The notes under the pieces are model-generated. The model had not been told where the DNA came from and made no database searches. It saw nothing but the letters and a program-made list of their open reading frames with translations. A stretch of DNA of 64,000 nt from an uncultured Bacteroidota bacterium (GTDB lineage Bacteria; Bacteroidota; Bacteroidia; 2-12-FULL-35-15), in assembly GCA_903926385.1 (NCBI GenBank), contig CAIYIS010000008.1, positions 1-64,000 on the forward strand. Reading direction: 5' to 3'. Below are positions 1 to 7,353 of the stretch, piece by piece; positions within the stretch are counted from its first letter, which is position 1, and every line of letters begins with the position of its first letter. Made by a program: the position numbers and the translations under genes.

Positions 1-128
1 CAAAAGCCTATGTGATTTACATACGCACTTCTTTTTTTTATCCTTTTTTGAATAACCATTTTTTATCAATTATAGCCTCTCCAAAGGTAAACACAGCCTT
101 TCCCATCTTCCAAATAAAAATGCCGTTA

Positions 129-155
129 TTTCTCTACTGGAATCCAGTAGAGAAA
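129..155. repeat. 27-nt near-perfect palindrome
   Basis: Two perfectly complementary 13-nt arms (TTTCTCTACTGGA and TCCAGTAGAGAAA) are separated by a single A. The arms are too close for an ordinary RNA hairpin and there is no following T-run, so it is not a terminator. It could be a cruciform-forming site or a dimeric protein binding site. Function unknown. Confidence 0.7.
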
Positions 156-210
156 ATTGTTAATAACTCACCTAAACGCCCATTAATAAAGGAAACCATT
201 TTTCAAGAAA

Positions 211-244
211 AAAACACAAATCATCTTCTCACTTGTGTTTTTTT
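211..244 (+). terminator. Rho-independent terminator candidate
   Basis: The arm AAAACACAA at 211-219 pairs with TTGTGTTTT at 233-241 and runs directly into more T residues. It would end plus-strand transcription entering from the left edge of the window. Confidence 0.55.
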
Positions 245-331
245 GTGCACTTCATTTTGGAAGGGTCTCCAAAAAACGTCAGATTTTACAGAAAAGTAAA
301 GCCAATAAAAGCAAAGTAATTTAAAACAAAA

Positions 332-363
332 AAAAATCCCACCCTTTTCAGAGCAGGATTTTT
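332..363. terminator. Bidirectional terminator-like hairpin
   Basis: AAAAATCC (332-339) pairs with GGATTTTT (356-363) around a loop of about 16 nt. It is flanked by A on the left and T on the right, so it could work in either direction. Confidence 0.4.
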
Positions 364-395
364 TCCCTCATTCGTACTATTCGTATTTCGTAAAG

Positions 396-441
396 CTCCT
401 CTCCCACTCTCTTGTGGAGAGGGGCAGGGGAGAGGTGACAC
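396..441. repeat. REP-like inverted repeat, copy 1
   Basis: CTCCTCTCCCACTCTCTTG is followed by GGAGAGGGGCAGGGGAGAGG. The CCTCTCC/GGAGAGG arms can fold on themselves. The same pattern recurs at 521-565, 588-625, 5476-5525 and 5571-5604, so it is a dispersed intergenic element rather than a local accident. No transposase lies near any copy. Confidence 0.6.
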
Positions 442-474
442 AAAAAAAGCCCCGAACATTTCTGCCCGGAGCTT
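442..474 (-). terminator. Rho-independent terminator candidate (minus strand)
   Basis: On the minus strand AAGCTCCG pairs with CGGGGCTT (one G-T pair) around a loop containing CAGAAATGTT, and a T-run follows. The loop word is shared with the plus-strand hairpin at 1271-1298, suggesting a common origin. Confidence 0.5.
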
Positions 475-520
475 CATTAATTCATAATTTATAACTTATA
501 ATTTATAATTCCCTCCCTCC

Positions 521-565
521 CACCTCCCCCTCCCCTTGCCAAGGGGAGAGGCCGGGGGTGAGGTC
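521..565. repeat. REP-like inverted repeat, copy 2
   Basis: CACCTCCCCCTCCCCTTGCC faces AAGGGGAGAGGCCGGGGGTG. It shares the architecture of copy 1: a tight CCCCTTG/CAAGGGG hairpin followed by a second purine-rich arm. It lies 80 bp from copy 1 and 22 bp from copy 3. Confidence 0.6.
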
Positions 566-587
566 TTACCCCATTCGTCACCATTTT

Positions 588-625
588 CCCCCTCTCTTGT
601 GGAGAGGGGATGCAGGGGAGAGGTG
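588..625. repeat. REP-like inverted repeat, copy 3
   Basis: CCCCCTCTCTTGTGGAGAGG is followed by GGATGCAGGGGAGAGGTG. This is nearly the same as copy 1, with a CCTCTC/GAGAGG stem and the loop TTGTG. It directly abuts the tandem repeat that starts near 626. Confidence 0.6.
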
Positions 626-1131
626 ATTCCTATCATCGGTCATCCGTTTCTTGCTTTTTTTTCTCAATTTCCTATCATCGCGTCTCAGTTTCCTATCAGC
701 GGTCGTCCGTTTTTTCCACTTTTTCTCAATTTCCTATCATCGCGTCTCAGTTTCTTACTTTTTTTTTCAATTTCCTGTCATCGCGTCTCAGTTTCCTATC
801 ATCGGTCGTCCGTTTTTTCCACTTTTTCTCAATTTCCTATCATCGCGTCTCAGTTTCCTATCATCGCTCATCCGTTTTTTCCACTTTTTCTCAATTTCCT
901 ATCAACGGTCATCCGTTTTTTCCACTTTTTCTCAATTTCCTGTCATCGCGTCTCAATTTCCTATCATCGGTCATCCGATTTTTCCACTTTTATTCAATTT
1001 CCTATCACCGCTCATCCGTTTTTTTCACTTTTATCCAATTTCCAATCATCGCGTTTCAATTTCCTATCAACGGTCAGCCCTATTTTCTGTTTTTTTTCAA
1101 TTTCCAACCCTCGCTCATCCATTTCTTGCCC
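626..1131. repeat. Modular pyrimidine-rich tandem repeat
   Basis: About nine imperfect units are built from two modules. A 21-bp module begins CAATTTCCTATCATCGCG. A 41-bp module contains CCTATCATCGGTCGTCCG followed by a T-rich TTTTTTCCACTTTTTCT tail. The commonest order is 21+41 = 62 bp, but some copies have one module dropped or shortened (for example near 727-766 and 899-939). Adjacent copies differ by a few bases and have no unique spacers. One strand is almost all pyrimidine outside the TCATCG cores, which is why all three frames stay open. Copies decay toward the right end. Confidence 0.85.
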
Positions 1132-1270
1132 TACTTTCCGTTTCCCCCTCTCTCATTTTATCATTTCCTCCCTTCCCCTCCCCTCTTCCCCCATTTTCCC
1201 ATCCCATACATATATATATAGTATAGTTCCCGCCACCTCACATCACTTTTCAAATAAATTAAGAACAATA

Positions 1271-1301
1271 AAACTCCGTTCAGAAATGTTCGGAGTTTTT
1301 T
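1271..1301 (+). terminator. Rho-independent terminator candidate
   Basis: AAACTCCG (1271-1278) pairs with CGGAGTTT (1291-1298) and is followed by more T. Its loop contains CAGAAATGTT, as in the hairpin at 442-474. Confidence 0.5.
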
Positions 1302-1439
1302 TATTTCACTGTGAAACTCATTTTACTCTGCGGCCTCTGTGTTGAAAAGAAAATAATTATCCGCCTCTCTATCCAAAATTTGAAATCTGAAATCTGAAAT
1401 CCCATCCCAAAACTCGCAAGAGAATGGGAGTTGCGTTAA

Positions 1440-1600
1440 GGTTGGAGTATTTTTAAGAATATACTTAAAGGTAACAAAGAGAGAGGCGCTTACTAACTGC
1501 ACCCGATAGCAAAGGAAAGCCCGAAGTGTGTTAGGCATAAGGGTGGGCGGACTTGCAACGGATAGCGGGAGAGAGGACTACGAAAAGAGATAAGGATGGT
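1440..1600. repeat. Possible dispersed structured element
   Basis: This G-rich segment stands out from its AT-rich surroundings. GCCC near 1529 can pair with GGGC near 1552, and CCCG near 1502 with CGGG near 1567. From memory it resembles a repeated intergenic element whose spurious translations (PNTLRAF-type peptides) are common in Bacteroidota. That recollection is the main support, so the call is tentative. An open frame at 1323-1538 (minus) falls inside it and is not credited as a gene. Confidence 0.35.
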
Positions 1601-1680
1601 GCCCTAATGATTGTTGATTCGCGATTGTTGATTGATTAATGATTATTGACCAATTCAACTTTAATCCCAAAACCAAAACC

Positions 1681-2307
1681 TTAGTTCATCGGCAGGTAAA
1701 CCACTTTTTTTGTATCAAAAAATTCTTCCTTAAAGTAGTCCTTAAGGTCGTAAAACACCACCCTTTTCTTAAAACCCTCAAACTCCTTTTCCAGGTCTCC
1801 GCCCTTTAGGTAAAGAATTCCGTTAGGCAAAGCGTTAAACTGCTTGTGGCTAATTTTATTTTGCACCCAGCGGTAAAAAGTAGGAAACTCCGTAACCGCC
1901 CGGCTAATGATAAACTCAAACTTCTGTTTTACCTCTTCAGCCCGCTTATGCTCCGCTTTTACGTTAGTAAGCCCCAAAGCCGAAGCCACCTCGTTCACCA
2001 CCTTAATCTTTTTCCCAATCGAATCTACCAGCAAAAACTCCGTTTCCGGAAACAAAATAGCCAGCGGAATACCCGGAAATCCCCCTCCGCATCCCACATC
2101 CATTACATGAGTACCCGGTTCAAACTCCATAACCTTGGCTATACCCAACGAGTGCAACACATGCCGCTCGTAAAGCAAGTCAATATCCTTTCGCGAAATA
2201 ACATTTATTTGAGCATTCCAGTGCTCATACAGGTGCTGCAGTTCGCCCATTTGTCTCTGCTGAGTAGGCGTTAGGTTAGGGAAATAATGATTAATGAGGG
2301 AGACCAA
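1681..2307 (-). CDS. rsmG: 16S rRNA (guanine(527)-N7)-methyltransferase RsmG
   Basis: RsmG (GidB) uses S-adenosylmethionine to methylate N7 of G527 in 16S rRNA in the cytoplasm. The 208-residue length is normal for the family. The SAM-binding glycine-rich loop MDVGCGGGFPGIP is at about residues 69-81, preceded by the conserved N-terminal helix with NVISRKD and ERHVLHSLG, and followed by the second acidic strand (FLLVDS). The start codon lies inside the 3' end of the upstream sigma factor gene (17-bp overlap), implying one transcript and translational coupling. A gene-free repeat region follows. Confidence 0.95.
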   Translation of the reverse strand: MVSLINHYFPNLTPTQQRQMGELQHLYEHWNAQINVISRKDIDLLYERHVLHSLGIAKVMEFEPGTHVMDVGCGGGFPGIPLAILFPETEFLLVDSIGKKIKVVNEVASALGLTNVKAEHKRAEEVKQKFEFIISRAVTEFPTFYRWVQNKISHKQFNALPNGILYLKGGDLEKEFEGFKKRVVFYDLKDYFKEEFFDTKKVVYLPMN

Positions 2308-2929
2308 AATCCGATTTACGTTTCGATTTTCTTAAAATATTTGCCAACAACTCCCGAGCCTTAAAAAGCTGTGCTTTTACAGTACCCTGAGGCAATTTCA
2401 TTTTTGCAGCTATCTCTTCAGTCGATTTATCCTGAAAATACTTTTGCTCTATCAATTTTCGATAATGAGGAGTAAGTTTGAGTACTATCACTCGCATCAT
2501 TTCTATCATTTGCTCTCTCTCCATTTCCTGCTCCGCAGTAAGGCTTTCGCAGGGCACATCAATGATGAGTTCTACCCCGTCTTCGAACACCACCGGCTCG
2601 TGAATCGAAAAAAACTGCACATTCTTTTTACGACTCATAAACGAGATGCAGGCATTAGTAGCTATTTTGAACAGCCATGTGCTGAACCCGTAATTACTTT
2701 TATAGTTCGGTAGTTGTTTAAACGCTTTGGTAAACGATTCTATGGTCAAGTCGTCAGCATCATCAGGGTCGCCCACCATTTTGAGTACAAGTGCATACAG
2801 CGAGTCGCGGTATCTGTCCAGTAGTTCGGTGTATGCTTTTTGGTCGCCCTGCTCAAGCGCCAGCTCTATCAGCGCTATATCGTAAAGCGATTTTTCGGTA
2901 AGCTTGGGCTCTGCAGTATCTTCTTTCAT
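2291..2929 (-). CDS. RNA polymerase sigma factor, ECF subfamily
   Basis: This 212-residue sigma-70 family protein has only regions 2 and 4, as in ECF factors. Region 2 spans about residues 30-100, with DDLTIESFTKAFKQLPNY and FSTWLFKIATNACISF. The region 4 helix-turn-helix is near 150-195 (KYFQDKSTEEIAAKMKLP followed by GTVKAQLFKARELL). No anti-sigma factor gene is adjacent; the neighbours are rsmG (17-bp overlap downstream) and a glycosyltransferase (14-bp gap upstream), so regulation by a linked anti-sigma is not evident. In Bacteroidota this type often sits next to housekeeping genes. The regulon cannot be inferred here. Confidence 0.92.
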   Translation of the reverse strand: MKEDTAEPKLTEKSLYDIALIELALEQGDQKAYTELLDRYRDSLYALVLKMVGDPDDADDLTIESFTKAFKQLPNYKSNYGFSTWLFKIATNACISFMSRKKNVQFFSIHEPVVFEDGVELIIDVPCESLTAEQEMEREQMIEMMRVIVLKLTPHYRKLIEQKYFQDKSTEEIAAKMKLPQGTVKAQLFKARELLANILRKSKRKSDFGLPH

Positions 2930-2943
2930 GATGCACTCGGTTT

Positions 2944-4077
2944 TTATTTCCAGTTGCTTTTCTTAAAAAACATATTCGACAAAGTAACCACCGGATACAA
3001 TACCAGTAAGCACAACTCTATCAGAGGCGAAAATACTAATAAATCTTTTTCCATCAGCAGTTTCATCGATTTATTATAAATCAATAGCTGAATAATCAAA
3101 CGAAGTAAAAATGCCGAAAGCACCACTATAGGCTGAAATTGCACAATGAGCAACACCACAAAACAAAAATAAAAGGCATATAAACTTGCACTCAGCATCG
3201 TTAATCTGAATTTACTTCCAAAATTATATTGCTCAAAAGTGGTTACATGCCTGCGTTTTTGGCGTATCCACGAGTTCAATGTAGTTTTCACTTTCGAAAC
3301 AGTGGGCGTATCCACACATATTTCTGTTTTCGATTTCATTTTGGTGATGGCCTCGTTAATAAACAAATCATCATCTCCCGACTCGATATGATAATGCGAA
3401 GCAAATCCTTTGAGACTAAAAAACAATGACTTTTTATACGCCAGATTACGGCCTGTACCCATATACGTTTTGCGTGCAAGCGAAAACGAGAGGTATTGCA
3501 AGGCAATCATAAACGTATCGAAGCGGATAACTTTGTTCAGAAAACCTTTTCGTTTTTCGTACGCTCCATAACCCAGCACTATGTCTGTTTCGGGTGTAAA
3601 CTGCTGCATCATATTCTTGAGCCAGTCTTTTCCGGTAGGGTAACAATCGGCATCCGTAAGCAACAAATGTTCGTGAGTAGCACCCTTAATACCCATCATT
3701 AGTGCCACCTTTTTACCATGTGCATGATGTTCGTTTTCTATTATGGTTACCACTTTCAGGTTGGTGTGCTTCTTAGCCATTTCGTTTAATATATCGCCTG
3801 TATTATCAAACGAACAATCGTTAACCACCACCACTTCAAACTCCGGATACTCTTGCTCAAAAACCAAAGGAAGAAAATTAACAATATTGTGGTCTTCGTT
3901 TTTGGCACATATCACTATGGATGCAGGAGGGGTGAAAGGAGCCAGTTCTTTCTTTTTATAAAAAGCAAAACCGCTGAAATAACGCAGATAATACCACAAC
4001 TGCACAAGCAACGCCAACGCAAATAAATAAAATATAATTAATCCTGCCGAAGGAATAATAAAATCAGACCAATCCAT
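2944..4077 (-). CDS. Membrane-anchored family 2 glycosyltransferase
   Basis: 377 residues. An N-terminal membrane helix (about 10-30) precedes a GT-A catalytic domain. The domain shows the nucleotide-binding start (SIVICAKNED, about 49-58), VVVNDCSFDNT, the DAD metal-binding motif in LLLTDADCYPTGKDW, and a QKRRH stretch near residue 270 at the position of the Q/RxxRW motif of processive enzymes. Two or three hydrophobic helices close the protein (about 295-370). The product is probably a glycan or glycolipid made at the inner face of the cytoplasmic membrane; donor and acceptor are not deducible. It is the first gene of the minus-strand trio with the sigma factor and rsmG. Confidence 0.88.
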   Translation of the reverse strand: MDWSDFIIPSAGLIIFYLFALALLVQLWYYLRYFSGFAFYKKKELAPFTPPASIVICAKNEDHNIVNFLPLVFEQEYPEFEVVVVNDCSFDNTGDILNEMAKKHTNLKVVTIIENEHHAHGKKVALMMGIKGATHEHLLLTDADCYPTGKDWLKNMMQQFTPETDIVLGYGAYEKRKGFLNKVIRFDTFMIALQYLSFSLARKTYMGTGRNLAYKKSLFFSLKGFASHYHIESGDDDLFINEAITKMKSKTEICVDTPTVSKVKTTLNSWIRQKRRHVTTFEQYNFGSKFRLTMLSASLYAFYFCFVVLLIVQFQPIVVLSAFLLRLIIQLLIYNKSMKLLMEKDLLVFSPLIELCLLVLYPVVTLSNMFFKKSNWK

Positions 4078-4189
4078 AAAAGGTTAAGAATAACGAAAAA
4101 CTAATAAATTAAAAACATCTTGATAAATAAGAGCCCTCATTTTATGCGCCTCATTTAATATGTTTCTTAATAAGATTGCAAAAATAGAT

Positions 4190-4218
4190 TTTGTGTACTA
4201 TGTATTGTATTATCTTTG
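4190..4218 (+). promoter_or_regulatory. Bacteroidota-type promoter upstream of tgt
   Basis: TTTG (4190-4193), a 17-nt spacer and TATCTTTG (4211-4218) match the TTTG / TAnnTTTG consensus of the Bacteroidota primary sigma factor. It lies about 120 nt before the tgt start codon. Confidence 0.5.
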
Positions 4219-4341
4219 GCAGGTTTTATACAAAGTAATTAACAATTGAAATCAACGCATAGCGAATTTTCATTTTTATCGAATAAGCAATCATTACAAA
4301 CCAAGGCCATTCGTTAACATTCAATATTCGTTGAAACCTAT

Positions 4342-5472
4342 ATGAAGTTTACCATTTCGCATTCCGACAAAGGAAGCAAAGCACGTGCAGGAGAATTAAT
4401 AACCGATCACGGAACCATTCAAACACCCATATTTATGCCCGTGGGTACGGCAGGAACAGTAAAAGCCGTTCATCAGCGCGAGTTGAAAGACGATATCAAA
4501 GCTCAGATTATTCTGGGCAATACCTATCATTTGTATCTTCGTCCGGGCCTCGACATTATTGAACAAGCCGGAGGACTGCATAAGTTCAACGGCTGGGACA
4601 TGCCCTTGCTTACCGATAGCGGAGGTTATCAGGTGTACTCGCTTTCCAATAGTCGTAAGCTAACCGAAGAAGGAGCCAAGTTTACTTCTCACATTGACGG
4701 AAGTAAACATTTCTTTACTCCCGAAAATGTAATGGATATTCAGCGCGTCATTGGTGCCGATATCATCATGGCTTTTGACGAGTGTACCCCCTACCCTTGC
4801 GAATACAATTACGCTCGAAAGTCGCTCGATATGACACATCGGTGGTTAAAGAGATGCTGCGTTCGATTTGATGAAACAGAAGGCAAATACGGATATACTC
4901 AAACTCTTTTCCCAATAGTTCAGGGAAGTGTTTACAAAGACCTGAGAGAAAAGTCGGCTGAGTTTATTGCCAATCAAAATCGCGAAGGAAATGCCATAGG
5001 TGGTTTATCTGTTGGCGAACCTGCCGAGGATATGTATGCCATGACCGAAGTGGTTTGTAATATCCTTCCGGCCGATAAGCCCCGTTATCTCATGGGTGTA
5101 GGCACTCCTATTAATATTCTGGAAAGTATAGCACTCGGCATTGATATGTTCGACTGTGTAATGCCTACTCGCAATGCCCGACATGGATTTTTGTTCACTC
5201 AGCAAGGTATTATTAATATTAAAAACGAAAAGTGGAAAAACGATTTCTCTCCGCTGGATGCTGATGGCACCTCGTATGTGGATAAAGTGTACACTAAGGC
5301 TTATCTCCGACATTTGGTACATTCGCAGGAATTACTTGGCGCGCAAATTGCAAGTATTCACAACCTCGCTTTTTATTTATGGCTGGTTACCGAAGCCCGC
5401 AATCAAATAATAGCAGGCACTTTCAGAGATTGGAAAGATAAAATGGTAAAACAATTAGGCAATAGATTATAG
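4342..5472 (+). CDS. tgt: Queuine tRNA-ribosyltransferase (tRNA-guanine transglycosylase)
   Basis: Tgt exchanges G34 of GUN-anticodon tRNAs for the queuosine precursor preQ1. The 376-residue length is typical. Signature segments are IFMPVGTAGTVKAV, ILGNTYHLYLRPG, LLTDSGGYQVYSL (first catalytic Asp), IGGLSVGEP and YLMGVGTP, followed by DMFDCVMPTRNARHG (second catalytic Asp). Where the zinc site normally reads CxCxxC, this protein has GTSYVD just before KVYTKAYLRHL, so all three cysteines are missing. The fourth ligand, the His 26 residues further on (ASIHNLAFY), is kept. My recollection is that Bacteroidota enzymes commonly look like this. lptG follows on the same strand, as often seen in this phylum. 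Confidence 0.95.
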   Translation: MKFTISHSDKGSKARAGELITDHGTIQTPIFMPVGTAGTVKAVHQRELKDDIKAQIILGNTYHLYLRPGLDIIEQAGGLHKFNGWDMPLLTDSGGYQVYSLSNSRKLTEEGAKFTSHIDGSKHFFTPENVMDIQRVIGADIIMAFDECTPYPCEYNYARKSLDMTHRWLKRCCVRFDETEGKYGYTQTLFPIVQGSVYKDLREKSAEFIANQNREGNAIGGLSVGEPAEDMYAMTEVVCNILPADKPRYLMGVGTPINILESIALGIDMFDCVMPTRNARHGFLFTQQGIINIKNEKWKNDFSPLDADGTSYVDKVYTKAYLRHLVHSQELLGAQIASIHNLAFYLWLVTEARNQIIAGTFRDWKDKMVKQLGNRL

Positions 5473-5475
5473 TAA

Positions 5476-5525
5476 CCTCTCCCCTTAATCCCATCTCCGC
5501 AAGAGAGGGGGCGATAGGTGAAGAG
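5476..5525. repeat. REP-like inverted repeat, copy 4
   Basis: It begins CCTCTCCCCTTAATCCCATC and continues through TCCGCAAGAGAGGGGGCGAT. It belongs to the same family as the copies at 396-625 and starts 3 bp after the tgt stop codon. Confidence 0.55.
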
Positions 5526-5570
5526 TTTATTAAAAATGAAAGATAAATTAATAAATCGTTATGAGTGCAT

Positions 5571-5604
5571 CCTCTCCCCTTATGGGAGAGATTAAGAGAG
5601 GGGC
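5571..5604. repeat. REP-like inverted repeat, copy 5, abutting the lptG start
   Basis: CTCTCCC and GGGAGAG flank the loop CTTAT, and a second GAGAGG arm follows. The element ends 4 bp before the ATG at 5609, so the lptG ribosome-binding region is essentially repeat sequence (AGAGAGGGG). Confidence 0.65.
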
Positions 5605-5608
5605 TTTT

Positions 5609-6685
5609 ATGAAAATTTTAGACTGGTATATAATAAAGAAGTTTCTGGGAACGTTTGTGCTCTCCATGGTGCTTATTATTCTTATCGTGGTGGTGTTTGA
5701 TATTTCTGAAAAGATAGACGACTTCTTACAAAAAGAAGCTCCCCTCAAAGCCATCATTGTGGACTACTATTTTAATTTTATTCCTTATATTATAAATCTG
5801 TTCAGCCCTCTGTTTACATTTATAGCCTTAATTTTATTTACTTCTAAAATGGCTTCACGTACCGAAATTGTTGCCATTCTAAGCAGCGGAGTTAGTTACA
5901 CTCGTTTGCTTTATCCTTATCTTCTTTCGGCCACCGTTATTGCAGGGCTTTCGCTTTATCTCAATAATTATGTAATTCCGCGAGCTACCAAAAAACGCAT
6001 TGCTTTTGAAGACATTTATATTCGCGATGCATTCAGAAATCTGGACCGTAATATTCATAAACAAGAATCGCCAGGAAACTATATCTATCTGGAAAGATAC
6101 AGTGTGGAAGAAAATACAGGATACAAATTCTCTATCGAAAAGTTTAAAGAGGGTAAATTGTATTATAAACTAATGGCCGAAACCATTAAATGGGATAGCA
6201 TTCGCAGCCGATGGACAATTAATAATTATTTTACCCGAACCATAAACGGGATGAAAGAAACCATCAAAAAGGGCATGAAGCTAGACACAACACTTGCTTT
6301 TACTCCCGAAGAATTTGGCCGAAAAGACAATACCATGGAAACCATGGATACTCCCGAACTTACTCGCTACATAGCAGCAGAACAGCTAAAAGGCTCCGAC
6401 CATATAGAAGTGTTGCTGATAGAAAAATACAGACGTAACTCCTTCCCTTTTGCAACTTTTATTCTCACACTTATTGGTGTTTCGATAGCCAGCCGAAAAA
6501 TAAGAGGAGGAATAGGAATGCATATCGGAATCGGAATATTTATCAGTTTTACCTTTATTATGTTTATGCAGGTAAGCACCACTTTTGCAGCCGGAGGTTT
6601 GCTTTCTCCATTGGTTGCCGTATGGATTCCCAATGTTATTTTTAGTTTTCTGGCCTGGTTTTTACTCAAAAAGGCACAGAAGTAA
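5609..6685 (+). CDS. lptG: LptF/LptG-family lipopolysaccharide export permease
   Basis: Inner-membrane permease of the LptBFG ABC transporter that extracts lipopolysaccharide for transport to the outer membrane. From the ATG at 5609 it has 358 residues: an N-terminal amphipathic start (MKILDWYIIKKFLGTFV), three membrane helices, a periplasmic beta-rich (jellyroll) region at roughly 120-265, and three C-terminal helices ending in ANVIF-like and WFLLKKAQK segments. An in-frame ATG exists upstream at 5561, but the 16 extra codons are REP-element sequence, and family proteins start at the MKxLD..I motif, so 5609 is preferred. No RBS-like sequence other than the element's own AGAGAGGGG lies upstream. 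Confidence 0.9.
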   Translation: MKILDWYIIKKFLGTFVLSMVLIILIVVVFDISEKIDDFLQKEAPLKAIIVDYYFNFIPYIINLFSPLFTFIALILFTSKMASRTEIVAILSSGVSYTRLLYPYLLSATVIAGLSLYLNNYVIPRATKKRIAFEDIYIRDAFRNLDRNIHKQESPGNYIYLERYSVEENTGYKFSIEKFKEGKLYYKLMAETIKWDSIRSRWTINNYFTRTINGMKETIKKGMKLDTTLAFTPEEFGRKDNTMETMDTPELTRYIAAEQLKGSDHIEVLLIEKYRRNSFPFATFILTLIGVSIASRKIRGGIGMHIGIGIFISFTFIMFMQVSTTFAAGGLLSPLVAVWIPNVIFSFLAWFLLKKAQK

Positions 6686-6714
6686 AATGAGGATACCTTA
6701 TATATTAAGTGTAT

Positions 6715-7236
6715 TTACCATTTCGAAAACTCTTCAATTTGTCTGTTCAACACTTTAAGAGTATTGGCATCGGTTAATGCACCCGATTCGTCCATTTGCT
6801 GAAGAACGGATGATATGGGAATTTGCATGGGATGAACAAACAAACCGCAAAAATTAAGTACGCTAGATAGATGATCCATCCCTCTCAGATTGCCTGCTCT
6901 GCCAGTTGAAACGCCTATGAGTGCAGCTTTTTTATTTCTATTTAAATTATAAGGCATTGCATCAAGAAAAACCTTGAGAATTCCCGGAAAACTGCCATTG
7001 TATTCGGGAGAGATGAAAACAAATTTTTGTGCTGGAATAATGAATTCGTTCAGTATTTTTTCGAAAGATTCTGGCTTTTTAGTATAAATTTCGGGAGAAT
7101 AAATCTCCATAGGTAATGTTTCAAGTGAAAGTAATAAAGGATGTACACCGTGCTTTTCCATCAGCGAAGCATAGTTTTTGGCTACTTTTAGAGTATTACA
7201 GTCCGGACGATTGGTAGCTGAAATGATTGTAATCAT
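6715..7236 (-). CDS. NADPH-dependent FMN reductase family protein
   Basis: Flavodoxin-fold oxidoreductase of the NAD(P)H:FMN/quinone reductase group. The 173-residue form starts MITIISATNRPDC, where the conserved phosphate-binding loop normally sits. The FMN-contacting segment ISPEYNGSFPGILKVFLDAM and the STGRAGNLRG loop are present. The frame is open for 47 codons upstream, but these give a composition unlike the family and would push the start into the divergent gene, so the ATG at 7236 is chosen. It is divergent from the metal-dependent hydrolase at 7354. The physiological electron acceptor is unknown. Confidence 0.88.
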   Translation of the reverse strand: MITIISATNRPDCNTLKVAKNYASLMEKHGVHPLLLSLETLPMEIYSPEIYTKKPESFEKILNEFIIPAQKFVFISPEYNGSFPGILKVFLDAMPYNLNRNKKAALIGVSTGRAGNLRGMDHLSSVLNFCGLFVHPMQIPISSVLQQMDESGALTDANTLKVLNRQIEEFSKW

Positions 7237-7353
7237 TGCGTTTAGAGGATGTTTAATTAAATTGTTTAAAATTTTATATAAGTTTTGATAACTTAAACAT
7301 TCAAAAAATGTACTTTCGTACGATATTTTAAAGGCACAAAGTAAAACAATATT

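Larger units (their letters stand above)
1..1680. other. Gene-free intergenic region rich in repeats and hairpins
   Basis: No reading frame here looks like a real protein. The long open frames between 536 and 1345 are translations of a pyrimidine-rich tandem repeat that stays open in all three frames, and the frame at 12-299 has no recognisable features. The stretch holds a 27-nt palindrome (129-155), four terminator-like hairpins, three REP-like inverted repeats, the tandem repeat, and an apparently structured segment near 1440-1600. A simple AT-rich run with repeated ATTGTTGATT-like words lies near 1605-1660, just downstream of rsmG. Confidence 0.75.

Noticed and set aside
12-299. Open frame of 95 codons on the plus strand
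   Set aside because: It spans a palindrome and a terminator hairpin, has no recognisable domain, and its composition is not protein-like.
626-1131. CRISPR array
   Set aside because: The units directly adjoin each other and vary by point changes; there are no unique spacers and no cas genes nearby.
536-1345. Three overlapping long open frames on the plus strand
   Set aside because: They are translations of the pyrimidine-rich tandem repeat. All frames are open, the peptides are Phe/Ser/Pro/His low-complexity, and no start-site signal is present.
1323-1538. 71-codon open frame on the minus strand
   Set aside because: It lies over the probable dispersed element; similar peptides are, in my memory, common false predictions in Bacteroidota.
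5561-5608. Upstream start for lptG
   Set aside because: The extra codons are REP-element sequence, and the family starts at MKILDWYIIKK.
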